Part shown: positions 1 through 7,672 of the stretch, one piece after another
Layout of the letters: every line of letters begins with the position of its first letter
Numbering within the stretch: the stretch's first letter is position 1
Assembly: GCA_020348185.1 (NCBI GenBank)
Contig: CP070743.1
Coordinates: 1,342,039 to 1,363,493, forward strand
Origin: Nitrospirota bacterium
Lineage (GTDB): Bacteria; Nitrospirota; Nitrospiria; Nitrospirales; UBA8639
Length of the DNA stretch: 21,455 nt
Direction of reading: 5' to 3'
Program-made: the position numbers and the translations under genes
The notes under the pieces: generated by a model
The model's database searches: none
What the model saw: only the letters and a program-made list of their open reading frames with translations
What the model was told of the DNA's origin: nothing

Positions 1-138
1 GTGTTTCGGAGAGAAGTCAATTTGAATTGGGCCCTTGAATGCCCTATGAGTGTTGCCCTGTTACCCGAGGACCCAAGGGGCCGTCTTCAACGTTATCACA
101 ATGCACCCTGATAATATTGTGGTCCGGAGGAGGATCTA

Positions 139-1095
139 ATGATTAACCCTAGATTTGATAAATTTTATATTTTGCCACCATGATCATCGTTTTGGGCTTA
201 TGTGAAAAGCGGCCACACGCCAATTGCCATGGAGAGGGTCACCCTCTATCAGGCGGGAACGGGCAGGCATCCGCAGGCCAAAGTTTTCGGTTCAAACACA
301 ACTGATGAGAGGGGATTTTTTCACATTACCTATATCCCCCGCCAAAAACACCATTCTTTACCTGATTGCTGACGGTCCGCCATTAGAAAGGCAAAATCGA
401 AAGTCCGGACCAACCTACAAAATCAAGAAAAGCCGCTTTCATCTGCCGACTAGTTTTAGTTTCCAATCAACGTTTAAATCCAGGAGAAGCCCTGTTCGGC
501 TGACAATTGTTTTGGGGAAAGCCCCATTCCCTTTTGAAGTTGTGATCAACAAAAGAACAACGGTAGCAACCGCCTAAGCCATGGCACAGTTTATCAAGCG
601 CAACCGGATCTCGGGAAAATCCCCCGGTCTCCCAAACGCCGCCGCGACGTGGAAAAATTTGCTGGAATCGGCACCAGGTAAAGTGAGGATGGTTCTCGGA
701 AATTCGAATTATGGAGAGAGCACTTCCACCTTGCGTGAATTTAACTCTTTGGCCAATCTCCTTGCGACCTGCGTAAAGGACCACACAACCTGCCCACGTC
801 TTTTTCAACTGACCAGAATCCCGTCCCGTCGCGCTCCAAGAAATACCTTAGAGTCTGTTGAGATTATCGCCCGTTATACTTGGCAAAACGTCCAGGAGTT
901 GGTTGACCCGTCGGGCAACGTCTGGGTTACCACAATTGGTTAAGATCGGGATTTCAGCAACTTCAGAATCCTGGAGGACATGAGGTTGTCGTTCTGATTG
1001 GGGAGGCGGCACCAATCAAAACACCATTAATCGTTCCACCTGAAAAACCCTCGCGGGTCCACGGAACAAGATTAAGGTCATATACAGCAAGTTGA
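139..1095 (+). pseudogene. Decayed secreted beta-propeller/lyase-like protein gene
   Basis: This is a broken coding sequence whose pieces lie in two frames. Frame 1 (from about 211) reads a segment containing VTLYQAGTG and GSNTTDERGFFHITYIP. At the C-run 336-340 the sense moves to frame 2, giving NTILYLIADGPP and VVINKRTTVATA. A TAA at 575-577 interrupts it, and the same frame resumes with AMAQFIKRN, GLPNAAATWKNLL, FNSLANLLATCV and IARYTWQNVQEL. Around 895-903 the text jumps to VDPSGNVWV, probably through an internal deletion. At about 934 it shifts back to frame 1 with NWLRSGFQQL, NPGGHEVVVLIG and APIKTPLIVPPEKP, ending at TGA 1093-1095. The order matches, from memory, a large family of secreted proteins with an N-terminal Ig/carboxypeptidase-regulatory-like part and a C-terminal NHL/Vgb-lyase-like part. 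A possible old start is ATG 139 after GGAGGAGG, but frame 1 has a TGA at 181. Pseudogene status is fairly sure; the family name is less so. Confidence 0.72.
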
Positions 1096-1124
1096 CCCCG
1101 AAATGGTCAAAAGCAAGTTTAGGA

Positions 1125-2642
1125 TCACAAATCTGACGGAAGGGAAACGCCTCTTCGGGTGCGAACCCGGCTCACCGCTTTCATCCAGCCTTCGTATAGA
1201 TTCTCGCGCTCCGAGGGCTTGATGCGGGGGCGAAATCGACGGTCCACCTTTCGTAGGTGTGATATTTCCTCGGTCGAATCCCAAAACCCTACTCCCAGAC
1301 CTGCCAAATAGGCCGCTCCTAGTGCTGAGGTTTCGATAACTTTCGGGCGTTCCACCTCGATCCCCAGAATATCTGCCTGAAACTGCATGAGAAAATCGTT
1401 GGATGCCGCGCCACCGTCAGCTCTAATCATCTCCACCGGTTCCCTCGTTGCCTGCATCATGGCCTCGACGACATCCCGCGTTTGGTAGGCGATCGCCTCA
1501 AGGACCGCTCGCGCGACATGGGCCCGGTTCGTGCCCAGGGTTAGCCCAAGAATAGCTCCGCGGGCATGGGGATCCCAGAAGGGCGCGCCAAGACCCACAA
1601 ATGCGGGAACCATATAGATCCCACCGGTAGAAGGAACGGATGTAGCCAATTGTTCAGTTTCCTCTGCTTTTCGAATGAGTCTTAACCCATCTCGAAGCCA
1701 GCGTACCGCGGCCCCAGCTGCAAAGATCGAACCTTCAAGGGAATAGGCTTCAGTATCCTGGGGCGAAGCGGCAACAGTGGTCAGAAGATGAGCCGACCTC
1801 ACCACCTTACCTCCAGTTGGCATTAACACAAAGCAGCCCGTCCCGTAAGTGTTCTTCGCCACACCAGGCGTAAAACACGTTTGCCCAAAAAGCGCCGCCT
1901 GCTGGTCTCCGGCAATTCCGGCGATAGGAACGGCTGCGCCAAAAACCTCAGGGTCGGTCTCCCCCACCACTCCCATGGAAGGACAGACAGCAGGGAGCAT
2001 CCGTCGTGGGATATCGAACAACGTAAGAAGCGTGTCATCCCAGTCAAGAGTATTTAAATTGAACAGAAGTGTTCGAGAAGCGTTCGTCCGATCTGTGACA
2101 TGGGCACGCCCACCTGACAACTTCCACACCAGCCAGGTATCGATGGTCCCAAACAGCAGCTCACCGTCCCCTGCTCTACCCCGTGCATTTCGAACATGGT
2201 CAAGCAACCACTGAAGTTTGGTCGCGGAAAAATAAGGATCCAGGACAAGTCCAGTGAGGTCCCGCACTTGGCTGTTTAAACCGCGCCGCCGGAGTTTGTC
2301 GCATTGTTTAGCGGTTCGACGATCCTGCCAAACAATCGCCCTGTGAATTGGCCGACCGGTGCGCCGATTCCACACAAGAGTGGTTTCGCGCTGGTTGGTG
2401 ATACCAATTGCGGCTAGATCCGCTTGTCGAACGCGGGCATTCCGAAGAGCAGCTCGCACCACCCGAAGGCTCACACGCCAGATCTCTTCGGCGTCATGCT
2501 CCACCCATCCCGGACGTGGATAGTATTGCGTGAACTCCGAATAGGCGCTTCCATGGACCTTTCCACGCCTGTCCACAACCACGCCCCTTGTTCCGGTGGT
2601 TCCCTGATCGATGGTAAGGATCAGCTTGCGGGAGTTACTCAC
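1125..2642 (-). CDS. glpK: Glycerol kinase
   Basis: Cytoplasmic FGGY-family kinase that phosphorylates glycerol with ATP to sn-glycerol 3-phosphate. The 505 residues match the usual length of about 500. The N-terminal phosphate-binding motif is IDQGTTGTRGVVVD (about 11-24). It is followed by GWVEHD, the substrate-side GITNQRETT, IVWQDRRT, GTIDTWLVWKL with TNASRT, and the C-terminal lobe signatures GDQQAALFGQ, KNTYGTGCF, GLGAPFWDPHARG and RADGGAASNDFLMQ. The start is GTG at 2640-2642; the nearby ATG at 2647 is immediately followed by a stop and cannot serve. It lies 66 bp downstream of gldA on the same strand, so co-transcription is likely. No glpF or glpD is in view, so how glycerol 3-phosphate is oxidised is not shown here. 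Identification is secure. Confidence 0.96.
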   Translation of the reverse strand: MSNSRKLILTIDQGTTGTRGVVVDRRGKVHGSAYSEFTQYYPRPGWVEHDAEEIWRVSLRVVRAALRNARVRQADLAAIGITNQRETTLVWNRRTGRPIHRAIVWQDRRTAKQCDKLRRRGLNSQVRDLTGLVLDPYFSATKLQWLLDHVRNARGRAGDGELLFGTIDTWLVWKLSGGRAHVTDRTNASRTLLFNLNTLDWDDTLLTLFDIPRRMLPAVCPSMGVVGETDPEVFGAAVPIAGIAGDQQAALFGQTCFTPGVAKNTYGTGCFVLMPTGGKVVRSAHLLTTVAASPQDTEAYSLEGSIFAAGAAVRWLRDGLRLIRKAEETEQLATSVPSTGGIYMVPAFVGLGAPFWDPHARGAILGLTLGTNRAHVARAVLEAIAYQTRDVVEAMMQATREPVEMIRADGGAASNDFLMQFQADILGIEVERPKVIETSALGAAYLAGLGVGFWDSTEEISHLRKVDRRFRPRIKPSERENLYEGWMKAVSRVRTRRGVSLPSDL

Positions 2643-2708
2643 TCCATGCCCCCATTTTTCCCGCGACCCGGTTGGGTGAGGGTAGAGGGAATAAGAGGGG
2701 CCTTTGAA

Positions 2709-3917
2709 TCATTTATGATGTAGTGCATTGTAGGCCGCGTTCCCGATGGTTTGCTCAATTTCCAGACCCATCTCATGAGCTTTTGAAGCGGCGGTGAGCA
2801 GGGAAATTTTTGTGACTTCAAAAGGCTCATTTCGCAAAATCGGAAGGGTCATAGCCGCCTCCATCACGTCATTGACTTCTGCTTCATTTTTCGGGGAGAG
2901 TGAGATTTGCCCGAGGTGTATGGGCAAGCCAACCTTGGCAAAAAATTCCGCCACTTTTTTTCCCTCATCTTCTCTTTCCTCAAGATGCAACTGGGTCAGC
3001 AACCCGATCGCCACCATCTCGCCGTGAAGGTAGCTATGATGCACCTTCGGCACGACGGTCAAACTCTGGGCAATTGAATGAGCCCCCGCCAACCCTCCAC
3101 TCTCAAATCCGATACCGCTTAAGAGCGTATTCGCTTCGACAATGCGTTCGAGGGCATCATCAACTTCTGAGCGTTTGACCGCCTCGATGGCGGAAAGTCC
3201 ATGCTCAAACAAGGTATTGGCGCATAACTCCCCAATGGCGCTCGCCGCTAAAGTCGGGCGAGCCCCTAACACCGTTCTTGCTTGCGAATTTTGGAGACAC
3301 GTGCGGGCTTCATACCAGGTCGCCATCGCGTCCCCCATGCCAGCGACGAGATACCGCACCGGAGCCTTCGCCACGATGCCGGAATCGATCGCGACTAGAG
3401 CGGGACTATGGGGAAAGAATTCCACTCCTTTATGGACTCCATCGGGTCTATACATCACTGATAAGGCAGCGCACGGTGCATCATTTGAAGCCAACGTAGG
3501 ACAGACCACCACGGGGACGCCTAGCCGATAAGCAACAAATCGCCCCGTGTCGATACATTTACCCCCACCTAGGGCAATGACGCTATCCACCGGTGTTGGC
3601 TCAGCCCGGAGAATTTCTTCCACCCGATGGACCTCCTCATATGAGCACTCCCCCTGAAACGTCACCCACGTTGAATCGACCTGGACGCTGTTTAAGCTCT
3701 TTGACACCCTTTCTCCAAATCTTTGTTGCGCGCCTACTGAGAAGAGAATCGCCGCGCGCTTGCTTGGTACGATCGAGAGATACCGTCCAAGATGATCTAA
3801 AATTCTATCGCCTTGAATATATCGGCTCGGAGCGATGAGCGCACGGGGAACATTGGGTTGCGGTCCACCCTGGACTGAAAACACAGCCTGCGGCAGGTAA
3901 GGAATGGGGAATGACAT
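2709..3917 (-). CDS. gldA: Glycerol dehydrogenase (iron-containing ADH family)
   Basis: NAD-dependent, metal-dependent dehydrogenase interconverting glycerol and dihydroxyacetone. The dinucleotide-binding GGGK motif lies at 117-120, followed by APTLAS-type sequence (PTLASNDAPCAALSVMY). The expected metal ligands are visible as D206 in GDAMATW, H290 in GGLAGAHS and H308 in YLHGEMVA, with the spacing known for bacterial GldA. At 402 residues it is about 30 longer than typical GldA, because of an N-terminal extension before IAPSRYIQG. The ATG at 3917 has an AAGG ribosome site 6 bp upstream, so the extension is probably real. The related glycerol-1-phosphate dehydrogenase (AraM/EgsA) is less likely because the NDAPCAALSV and GFESGGLAGAH blocks are GldA-like. 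The gene sits between the ankyrin lipoprotein (56 bp upstream) and glpK. Confidence 0.9.
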   Translation of the reverse strand: MSFPIPYLPQAVFSVQGGPQPNVPRALIAPSRYIQGDRILDHLGRYLSIVPSKRAAILFSVGAQQRFGERVSKSLNSVQVDSTWVTFQGECSYEEVHRVEEILRAEPTPVDSVIALGGGKCIDTGRFVAYRLGVPVVVCPTLASNDAPCAALSVMYRPDGVHKGVEFFPHSPALVAIDSGIVAKAPVRYLVAGMGDAMATWYEARTCLQNSQARTVLGARPTLAASAIGELCANTLFEHGLSAIEAVKRSEVDDALERIVEANTLLSGIGFESGGLAGAHSIAQSLTVVPKVHHSYLHGEMVAIGLLTQLHLEEREDEGKKVAEFFAKVGLPIHLGQISLSPKNEAEVNDVMEAAMTLPILRNEPFEVTKISLLTAASKAHEMGLEIEQTIGNAAYNALHHK

Positions 3918-3973
3918 GGTGCCTTCTTATAAACAATGTTGGGAAGGACCGGAGTGAAACGGAATAGTGGAAA

Positions 3974-4639
3974 TCATTCTGAAAGCACCTCCTCCTTGGC
4001 GCCTGCCGCCTTGAGTAAAGCGACAATTTCCGGATGGCTGAGCTTTTCCGCAAAGCGTAACGCAGTCCAATCCAGTCGGGTCGTCGCATTCACGTCAGCC
4101 CCTCGTTTTAATAATACTTGAACAATCTCCTTATGCCCGGCCCAGCTGGCGCTCATCAAGGGTGTGTGCCCCCAGGCGTCTGTACCATTCACATCCGCTC
4201 CCTCCTCTAGCAGCTGCTGAACCAGTTCGAGATCACCTTGCGCAGCGGCACTTGATAAATCACCGATGCAGCACGTTTCTAAAATTGTGATGGGAAGAAT
4301 AACGGTATCTGCTGCTGAGGATAGGAACAAATAGTCGAAGGTCGCGAAGCCTTCAACAAGAACATACCAAATAGCCTTAAACCCCATACCGGATGGATAC
4401 TGGCAGGGCCCGGAAATTTTGTAGGGGCCATCACAATACCTCTGGGCAGTGAAATGCCATCCAAGTCCGCTATACACTCTGTTCGTTATTTGTGAGGCAT
4501 GCGCGGGATTGAGGTACTCATTATATTCATAGGGGTCATAGGCCCACCGGCTCATAATGGTTCCGCACCCGCTTGTGACGAAGCTAAGGGCAAGGAGGAT
4601 GACGACGAGCGGCTTAATTCTTAAGAACGGGAACGACAT
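3974..4639 (-). CDS. YceK-like lipoprotein with C-terminal ankyrin repeats
   Basis: A 221-residue predicted lipoprotein. Residues 1-25 form a signal peptide with a hydrophobic core (LVVILLALSFV) and end at C25 in VTSGCGTIMSR, an imperfect lipobox with Thr at -3. Residues about 25-120 resemble the YceK/YidQ (DUF1375) lipoprotein layout: CGTIMS at the mature N-terminus, then YSGLGWH, and near the end SSAADTVILPITI, a short loop followed by DTxxLP. Residues about 127-215 hold ankyrin repeats, visible as AAAQGDLELVQQLLEEGADVN, GHTPLMSASWAGHKEIVQ with LLKRGADVN, and a third repeat ending LLKAAGA. Ankyrin repeats bind proteins, so a periplasmic or outer-membrane-anchored interaction role is inferred. 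It precedes gldA by 56 bp, but a functional link to glycerol metabolism is not evident. The DUF1375 match is by pattern memory. Confidence 0.8.
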   Translation of the reverse strand: MSFPFLRIKPLVVILLALSFVTSGCGTIMSRWAYDPYEYNEYLNPAHASQITNRVYSGLGWHFTAQRYCDGPYKISGPCQYPSGMGFKAIWYVLVEGFATFDYLFLSSAADTVILPITILETCCIGDLSSAAAQGDLELVQQLLEEGADVNGTDAWGHTPLMSASWAGHKEIVQVLLKRGADVNATTRLDWTALRFAEKLSHPEIVALLKAAGAKEEVLSE

Positions 4640-5207
4640 AACATCTTATCTATTCCCCTTTAAATCTCCCTGAATTCCTTTCTCACTACTTTTTCGAATT
4701 AGGGTGGAACCGAGGAATCAGATGAATTTTCACAAGCCTGGAGAACTAGTTTGAATCTTTCAGCTATGAAAGAATTGCTTTCGGATACCGGACTTGCAAC
4801 GCTACGGACCTTTAGCGCCAAGCCTTGGAAAATGCGATGACCGGGTCTTCAAGGCGGAACAGGGGTCAGACGAGAGTGATGCCAACCAATGGTGCGGCAA
4901 GCAGCACGAGCGCCCCAACGACCAATTTTTTAAACAATTTCCTCAGCACAGATTCAATAAGTTCCCACATAGGCTTCACCATTCCAGATAATCGGGTACA
5001 GGTTGGGGTATATCAATCCTCACTCACCTCACGTGGCATAGAATACCGAGTCCCAATGAGCATGTCCAGAATTGGGTGGAGAAAACGAGATTATTAAATG
5101 AATCGAGGGGCAGGGAGTTTTTAGTCCGCCAGAGGAGACAAAAGAAGGGAGCAAGCCTTTTGTTGTTTGTTGTCAGAGTATAGAGGCATCATCAATCATT
5201 GAAATAA
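4640..5207. other. Largely non-coding interval with one candidate micro-ORF
   Basis: This 568-bp stretch lies between the start of the ankyrin lipoprotein gene and the 3' end of tRNA-Leu, both on the minus strand. Forward reading frames of up to 90 codons exist, but their translations are low in hydrophobic residues and look like no protein family. The one stretch that looks protein-like is the minus-strand micro-ORF 4866-4982. The upstream region of the lipoprotein gene must carry its promoter, but I found no convincing -35/-10 pair. No terminator with a clear T-run follows the tRNA. Confidence 0.5.
4866..4982 (-). CDS. Candidate small single-pass membrane protein
   Basis: A 38-codon minus-strand frame from ATG 4980-4982 to TGA 4866-4868. 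The translation has an amphipathic, basic N-terminal half (MWELIESVLRKLFKKL) followed by a hydrophobic C-terminal helix (VVGALVLLAAPLVGITLV). This is a classic layout for a small inner-membrane protein. An in-frame stop lies ten codons upstream, so it does not extend. A second ATG at 4970 (residue 5) has GGTGA at a suitable distance and may be the real start, giving 34 residues. No family is recognised. The composition contrasts with neighbouring out-of-frame translations, but a short ORF can arise by chance, so this is a candidate only. Confidence 0.42.
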   Translation of the reverse strand: MVKPMWELIESVLRKLFKKLVVGALVLLAAPLVGITLV

Positions 5208-5296
5208 TGGTGCCGGAGGCCGGACTTGAACCGGCACGCCCCTTTCGGAGCAAGGGATTTTAAGTCCCTGGCGTCTGCCTGTTCCGCCACTCCGGC
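5208..5296 (-). tRNA. tRNA-Leu (anticodon UAA)
   Basis: Read on the minus strand, the 89 bases fold as a class II tRNA. The acceptor stem GCCGGAG pairs with CTCCGGC, followed by discriminator A and an encoded CCA. The anticodon stem AGGGA/TCCCT closes the loop CTTAAAA with anticodon TAA. A long variable arm (TGCTCCGAAAGGGGCGT) follows, and the T arm is GCCGG-TTCAAGT-CCGGC. The long variable arm and anticodon identify leucine. It lies 60 bp downstream of the epimerase gene on the same strand. Confidence 0.97.
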
Positions 5297-5356
5297 AATC
5301 CAGAGAAATGAGGTGGGAAATCTACCATCCGCTCGGGGTTATGGCAAGGAGGGAAT

Positions 5357-6361
5357 TTATTGGAGAATGGCCTTTTGGTACCACTTCCAAAAATGTTCGA
5401 CTCCTTCTGATACCGACACCTTGGGATCATAGCCAAGTCGTTCACGGGTTTTGCTCACATCGGCGAAGGTATAGGCAATATCTGCATCCAACATGGGCTT
5501 ATTGACCAGATGAGCCTTTTGCCCGGCTAAGGTTTCGATCTGCTTTACAAAATCGTTGAGCAACACGGGTTCACCCCGACCCAAATTCAGAACTTCATAC
5601 CCTAACGGGGTATCCGCCGCAGCCACCACTCCATTGACAATATCGGTGACATAGGTCCAGTCACGATGCATTTGGCCTCCATTATATAGAGGAACCTCAC
5701 ATCCGGTGAAGATGTTGTCCAGGACTTTATAGGCCATCATATCCGGTCTGCCCCGGGGCCCGTAGACCGTAAAGAATCGTAATACGGTAAACGGTAGCCC
5801 GTACAAGTGATGGTAGGAATGTCCCAACAATTCCCCCGCCCGTTTACTGGCTGCATAGGGGGCCAGGGGTCGATCGCAGGGATCTTCGGGGACAAACGGA
5901 ATTTGGCGGGTATTTCCGTACACTGAGGATGTCGAAGCGTAAACAAAGGAAGGGAGTTTGGACGTGGAGACTCTTTGCCCCGACCGCCTGACCGCGGCAT
6001 CGAGCAAAACCAAAGACCCCATCAGGTTGACGTCATAATATAGCTCAGGATTGCCAATAGACACGCGCACACCAGCCATGGCGGCCAAATGAACGATCGC
6101 ATCAAAAGGATTTTCCTCAAACAATTGCTTGACCAGCTTGCGATCCCGAATGTCTCCCTCAATAAAGGTAAATCGTTGACTATGGTCCGTCTGTGCAAGT
6201 GCCTGTCGAATTTCTTTAAGGTTGGCACGTTTTCGAGCTGGATCGTAATAATCATTTAAATTATCAAGCCCAATTACCCGATCCCCTCGTTTTAGGAATG
6301 CCTCAACGGTATGACTCCCAATGAATCCCGCGGCACCGGTGACTAAAATGGTTTTTGACAC
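5357..6361 (-). CDS. NAD-dependent epimerase, UDP-glucuronate 4-epimerase-like
   Basis: Extended short-chain dehydrogenase of 334 residues, the usual length for UDP-glucuronate 4-epimerases, which supply UDP-galacturonate for surface polysaccharide. The NAD-binding motif TGAAGFIGSH begins at residue 8. The catalytic features are SSVYG at 135-139 and Y159-x-x-x-K163 in PYAASK. Further family signatures are LDNLNDYYD, HLAAMAGVRVSI, FFTVYGPRGRPDMM and HRDWTYVTDIV, the last typical of the UDP-glucuronate epimerase (LpsL/Cap1J) group rather than GalE. The start is GTG at 6361 with GGAG boxes just upstream. No other polysaccharide genes adjoin it, so the exact sugar is inferred. A tRNA-Leu gene follows downstream and might share the transcript. 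Confidence 0.88.
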   Translation of the reverse strand: MSKTILVTGAAGFIGSHTVEAFLKRGDRVIGLDNLNDYYDPARKRANLKEIRQALAQTDHSQRFTFIEGDIRDRKLVKQLFEENPFDAIVHLAAMAGVRVSIGNPELYYDVNLMGSLVLLDAAVRRSGQRVSTSKLPSFVYASTSSVYGNTRQIPFVPEDPCDRPLAPYAASKRAGELLGHSYHHLYGLPFTVLRFFTVYGPRGRPDMMAYKVLDNIFTGCEVPLYNGGQMHRDWTYVTDIVNGVVAAADTPLGYEVLNLGRGEPVLLNDFVKQIETLAGQKAHLVNKPMLDADIAYTFADVSKTRERLGYDPKVSVSEGVEHFWKWYQKAILQ

Positions 6362-6487
6362 TCCTACGCTCCTTACCCTTGTAGTCTCTTGTGTCTACCC
6401 TTATCTCTCGGGGACTTTCAAGTTTAAGAATGTCATTGCTAAATACTCTTGAGGGGGTGATCAGACGATTGCTAAAATTCTTTTATT

Positions 6488-6790
6488 ATGCGTGAACCTC
6501 AAGCCAGCGTCCTCGAGACTCCTGAAGTTATCGAACGATCCACCACCGGAACGGGCGAGGACTTTGAGGCAGAAGTTATTGTCCACAATTGCGACTGTCA
6601 CACCTACCAACAAGTCATCACCTTATTTTGTAAAGTCATTCCAGGTATGACCCCTACCCACGCCTTCGAGCTCGCCTGGCAGATAGATCATCAGGGAAGC
6701 GCCGGAGTGTTTCAAGGCGATCGAAAACAAGCTGACGGAATTGCCAAGCAACTGGCTGATGGTGGCCTACGCGTTGAAGTCCGTTATTGA
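6488..6790 (+). CDS. ClpS-like adaptor protein
   Basis: A 100-residue protein with a flexible N-terminus (about 1-26) and a ClpS-fold core from AEVIVHNCD to the C-terminal VEVRY. ClpS delivers N-degron substrates to the ClpA/ClpC unfoldase. The N-degron pocket is partly kept: N34 and D36 in HNCDCHTY, and H68 in WQIDHQG followed by AGVF. The middle acidic position usually seen (NDD) is Cys here (NCD). The segment HTYQQVITLFCKVIPGM fits the first helix, and GDRKQADGIAKQLADGGL fits the later helix. No clpA or clpP is nearby, which is common for accessory ClpS paralogues. The start is ATG 6488 with only a weak ribosome site. Family membership is likely; substrate specificity is unknown. Confidence 0.8.
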   Translation: MREPQASVLETPEVIERSTTGTGEDFEAEVIVHNCDCHTYQQVITLFCKVIPGMTPTHAFELAWQIDHQGSAGVFQGDRKQADGIAKQLADGGLRVEVRY

Positions 6791-6861
6791 GGAAACGACT
6801 TCGCTCTTTCAGATGGGATTTGGGGCCTATCGCCTGAATTTAACAAGGTTTTTCAACAGGA

Positions 6862-7392
6862 TTACTTCTTTTTGGCTTTAGCCTTCCGTTTGGGCCTCAC
6901 GGGAATTTTCGGCTTGGCCTTCGGTTTTATTTTAGGTTTCAGTTTTGTTTTTGGTTTTGTTTTTGGTTTTGTTTTTGGTTTTGATTTAAGTTTGGCTTTT
7001 GGTTTGAGTTTTGATGTCGGTTTAAGGGTCTTCCTTACTTTTTTCTCAGGTTTTGCTTTTTTTGTTTGCCGAGATTCAGATTTTTGGGACGTCTTTTTTG
7101 TACCCTTCGGAGTTACGGCTTTAACTGGTTTTTTGGGTGTTTTTTCTGCAACCTTCTTCCCCTTTTTCGGGGCTTTGCCCGCCTTCCCCCCTACTGAACT
7201 AGCCGGAGGGACAGGCTTGCTGGGTAGAGCTCTCACCTTTTTGAGCAACTCGCCGGTATACAGTTTGACCTGATATAACTCAAATAACAGACTAATCGCC
7301 TTCTGGTCGCCTTTTCTTGCTAAACCCAGAAGTTTCCGGCGTTGATTCATCTCCTCTTCTTCTGTATGAGAGGTCACTCGTCGCTCCATCAT
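6862..7392 (-). CDS. Lysine/proline-rich histone H1-like protein
   Basis: A 176-residue protein with two parts. Residues about 15-53 form a short, ordinary helical segment (MNQRRKLLGLARKGDQKAI and onwards, ending near LLKKVRAL). From about residue 58 to the end it is an extremely basic, low-complexity tail of Lys, Pro, Ala and Thr with KPKTKPKT-type repeats and a KAKAKKK terminus. Such tails are typical of bacterial H1-like nucleoid proteins, so nucleic-acid binding is inferred. The reading frame opens at ATG 7392, but an internal ATG at residue 15 (7350) follows a purine-rich GAAGAAGAGGAG run and is a credible start, giving 162 residues. The tail is partly encoded by a 12-bp tandem repeat (6942-6983). 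No Rho N-terminal or HMG-like domain is seen. Confidence 0.75.
   Translation of the reverse strand: MMERRVTSHTEEEEMNQRRKLLGLARKGDQKAISLLFELYQVKLYTGELLKKVRALPSKPVPPASSVGGKAGKAPKKGKKVAEKTPKKPVKAVTPKGTKKTSQKSESRQTKKAKPEKKVRKTLKPTSKLKPKAKLKSKPKTKPKTKPKTKLKPKIKPKAKPKIPVRPKRKAKAKKK
6942..6983. repeat. 12-bp tandem repeat inside the lysine-rich gene
   Basis: Three and a half head-to-tail copies of GTTTTGTTTTTG. On the minus strand each copy encodes the four residues Lys-Pro-Lys-Thr. Copy number could vary by slippage and would change the protein by multiples of four residues without a frameshift. Confidence 0.85.
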
Positions 7393-7562
7393 GGAACCCT
7401 TTCATGTGAGAATGGACTGAAGTGGACCTGCATACCCGCGGGTGATTATACAGAAACTCGTAGGCATTTACCAGTATTTTTTCCCGTTCCTCCTTCCCTC
7501 CAACATTCCGGTTCAAAGGGCAAAGTTTCACGCCCCTATCAGGATTCATGGCATTTCGTTCG

Positions 7563-7592
7563 TTGACACAGAATTAAACCCACCGATATAGT
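7563..7592 (+). promoter_or_regulatory. Sigma-70-type promoter for the DLH-fold gene
   Basis: A perfect -35 TTGACA at 7563-7568 and a -10 TATAGT at 7587-7592 are separated by 18 bp. The predicted start of transcription is near 7599, about 74 bp before the ATG at 7673. It is the best promoter match seen in the window. Confidence 0.65.
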
Positions 7593-7672
7593 AACTACCG
7601 GCCTTATTCCAGAATTCTCTAGTCTTCCATTAACTTCCAACGGTCCAATCTTCAATCTTTTAAAGGTAATCC

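Noticed and set aside
224..577. A stand-alone 117-residue plus-strand gene
   Set aside because: Its C-terminal half is the middle of the decayed secreted-protein gene, and its first 38 or so codons are out of frame with the family text in frame 1.
1849..2214. Plus-strand 121-codon frame opposite glpK
   Set aside because: Antisense shadow of a well-conserved kinase gene, with no independent coding evidence.
4825..5097. Plus-strand 90-codon frame in the gap before tRNA-Leu
   Set aside because: Ser/Thr/Asn-rich text without hydrophobic core, no ribosome site, and antisense to the better micro-ORF candidate.
5208..5296. tRNA-Leu as an integration site of a mobile element
   Set aside because: No integrase, no direct repeat of the tRNA 3' end and no foreign-looking cargo are seen on either side.
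6872..7273. A 133-codon plus-strand frame rich in Phe and Gly that looks membrane-spanning
   Set aside because: It is the exact antisense of the lysine/proline-rich coding sequence; its hydrophobicity follows from complementing AAA/CCA-type codons, and it has no ribosome site.
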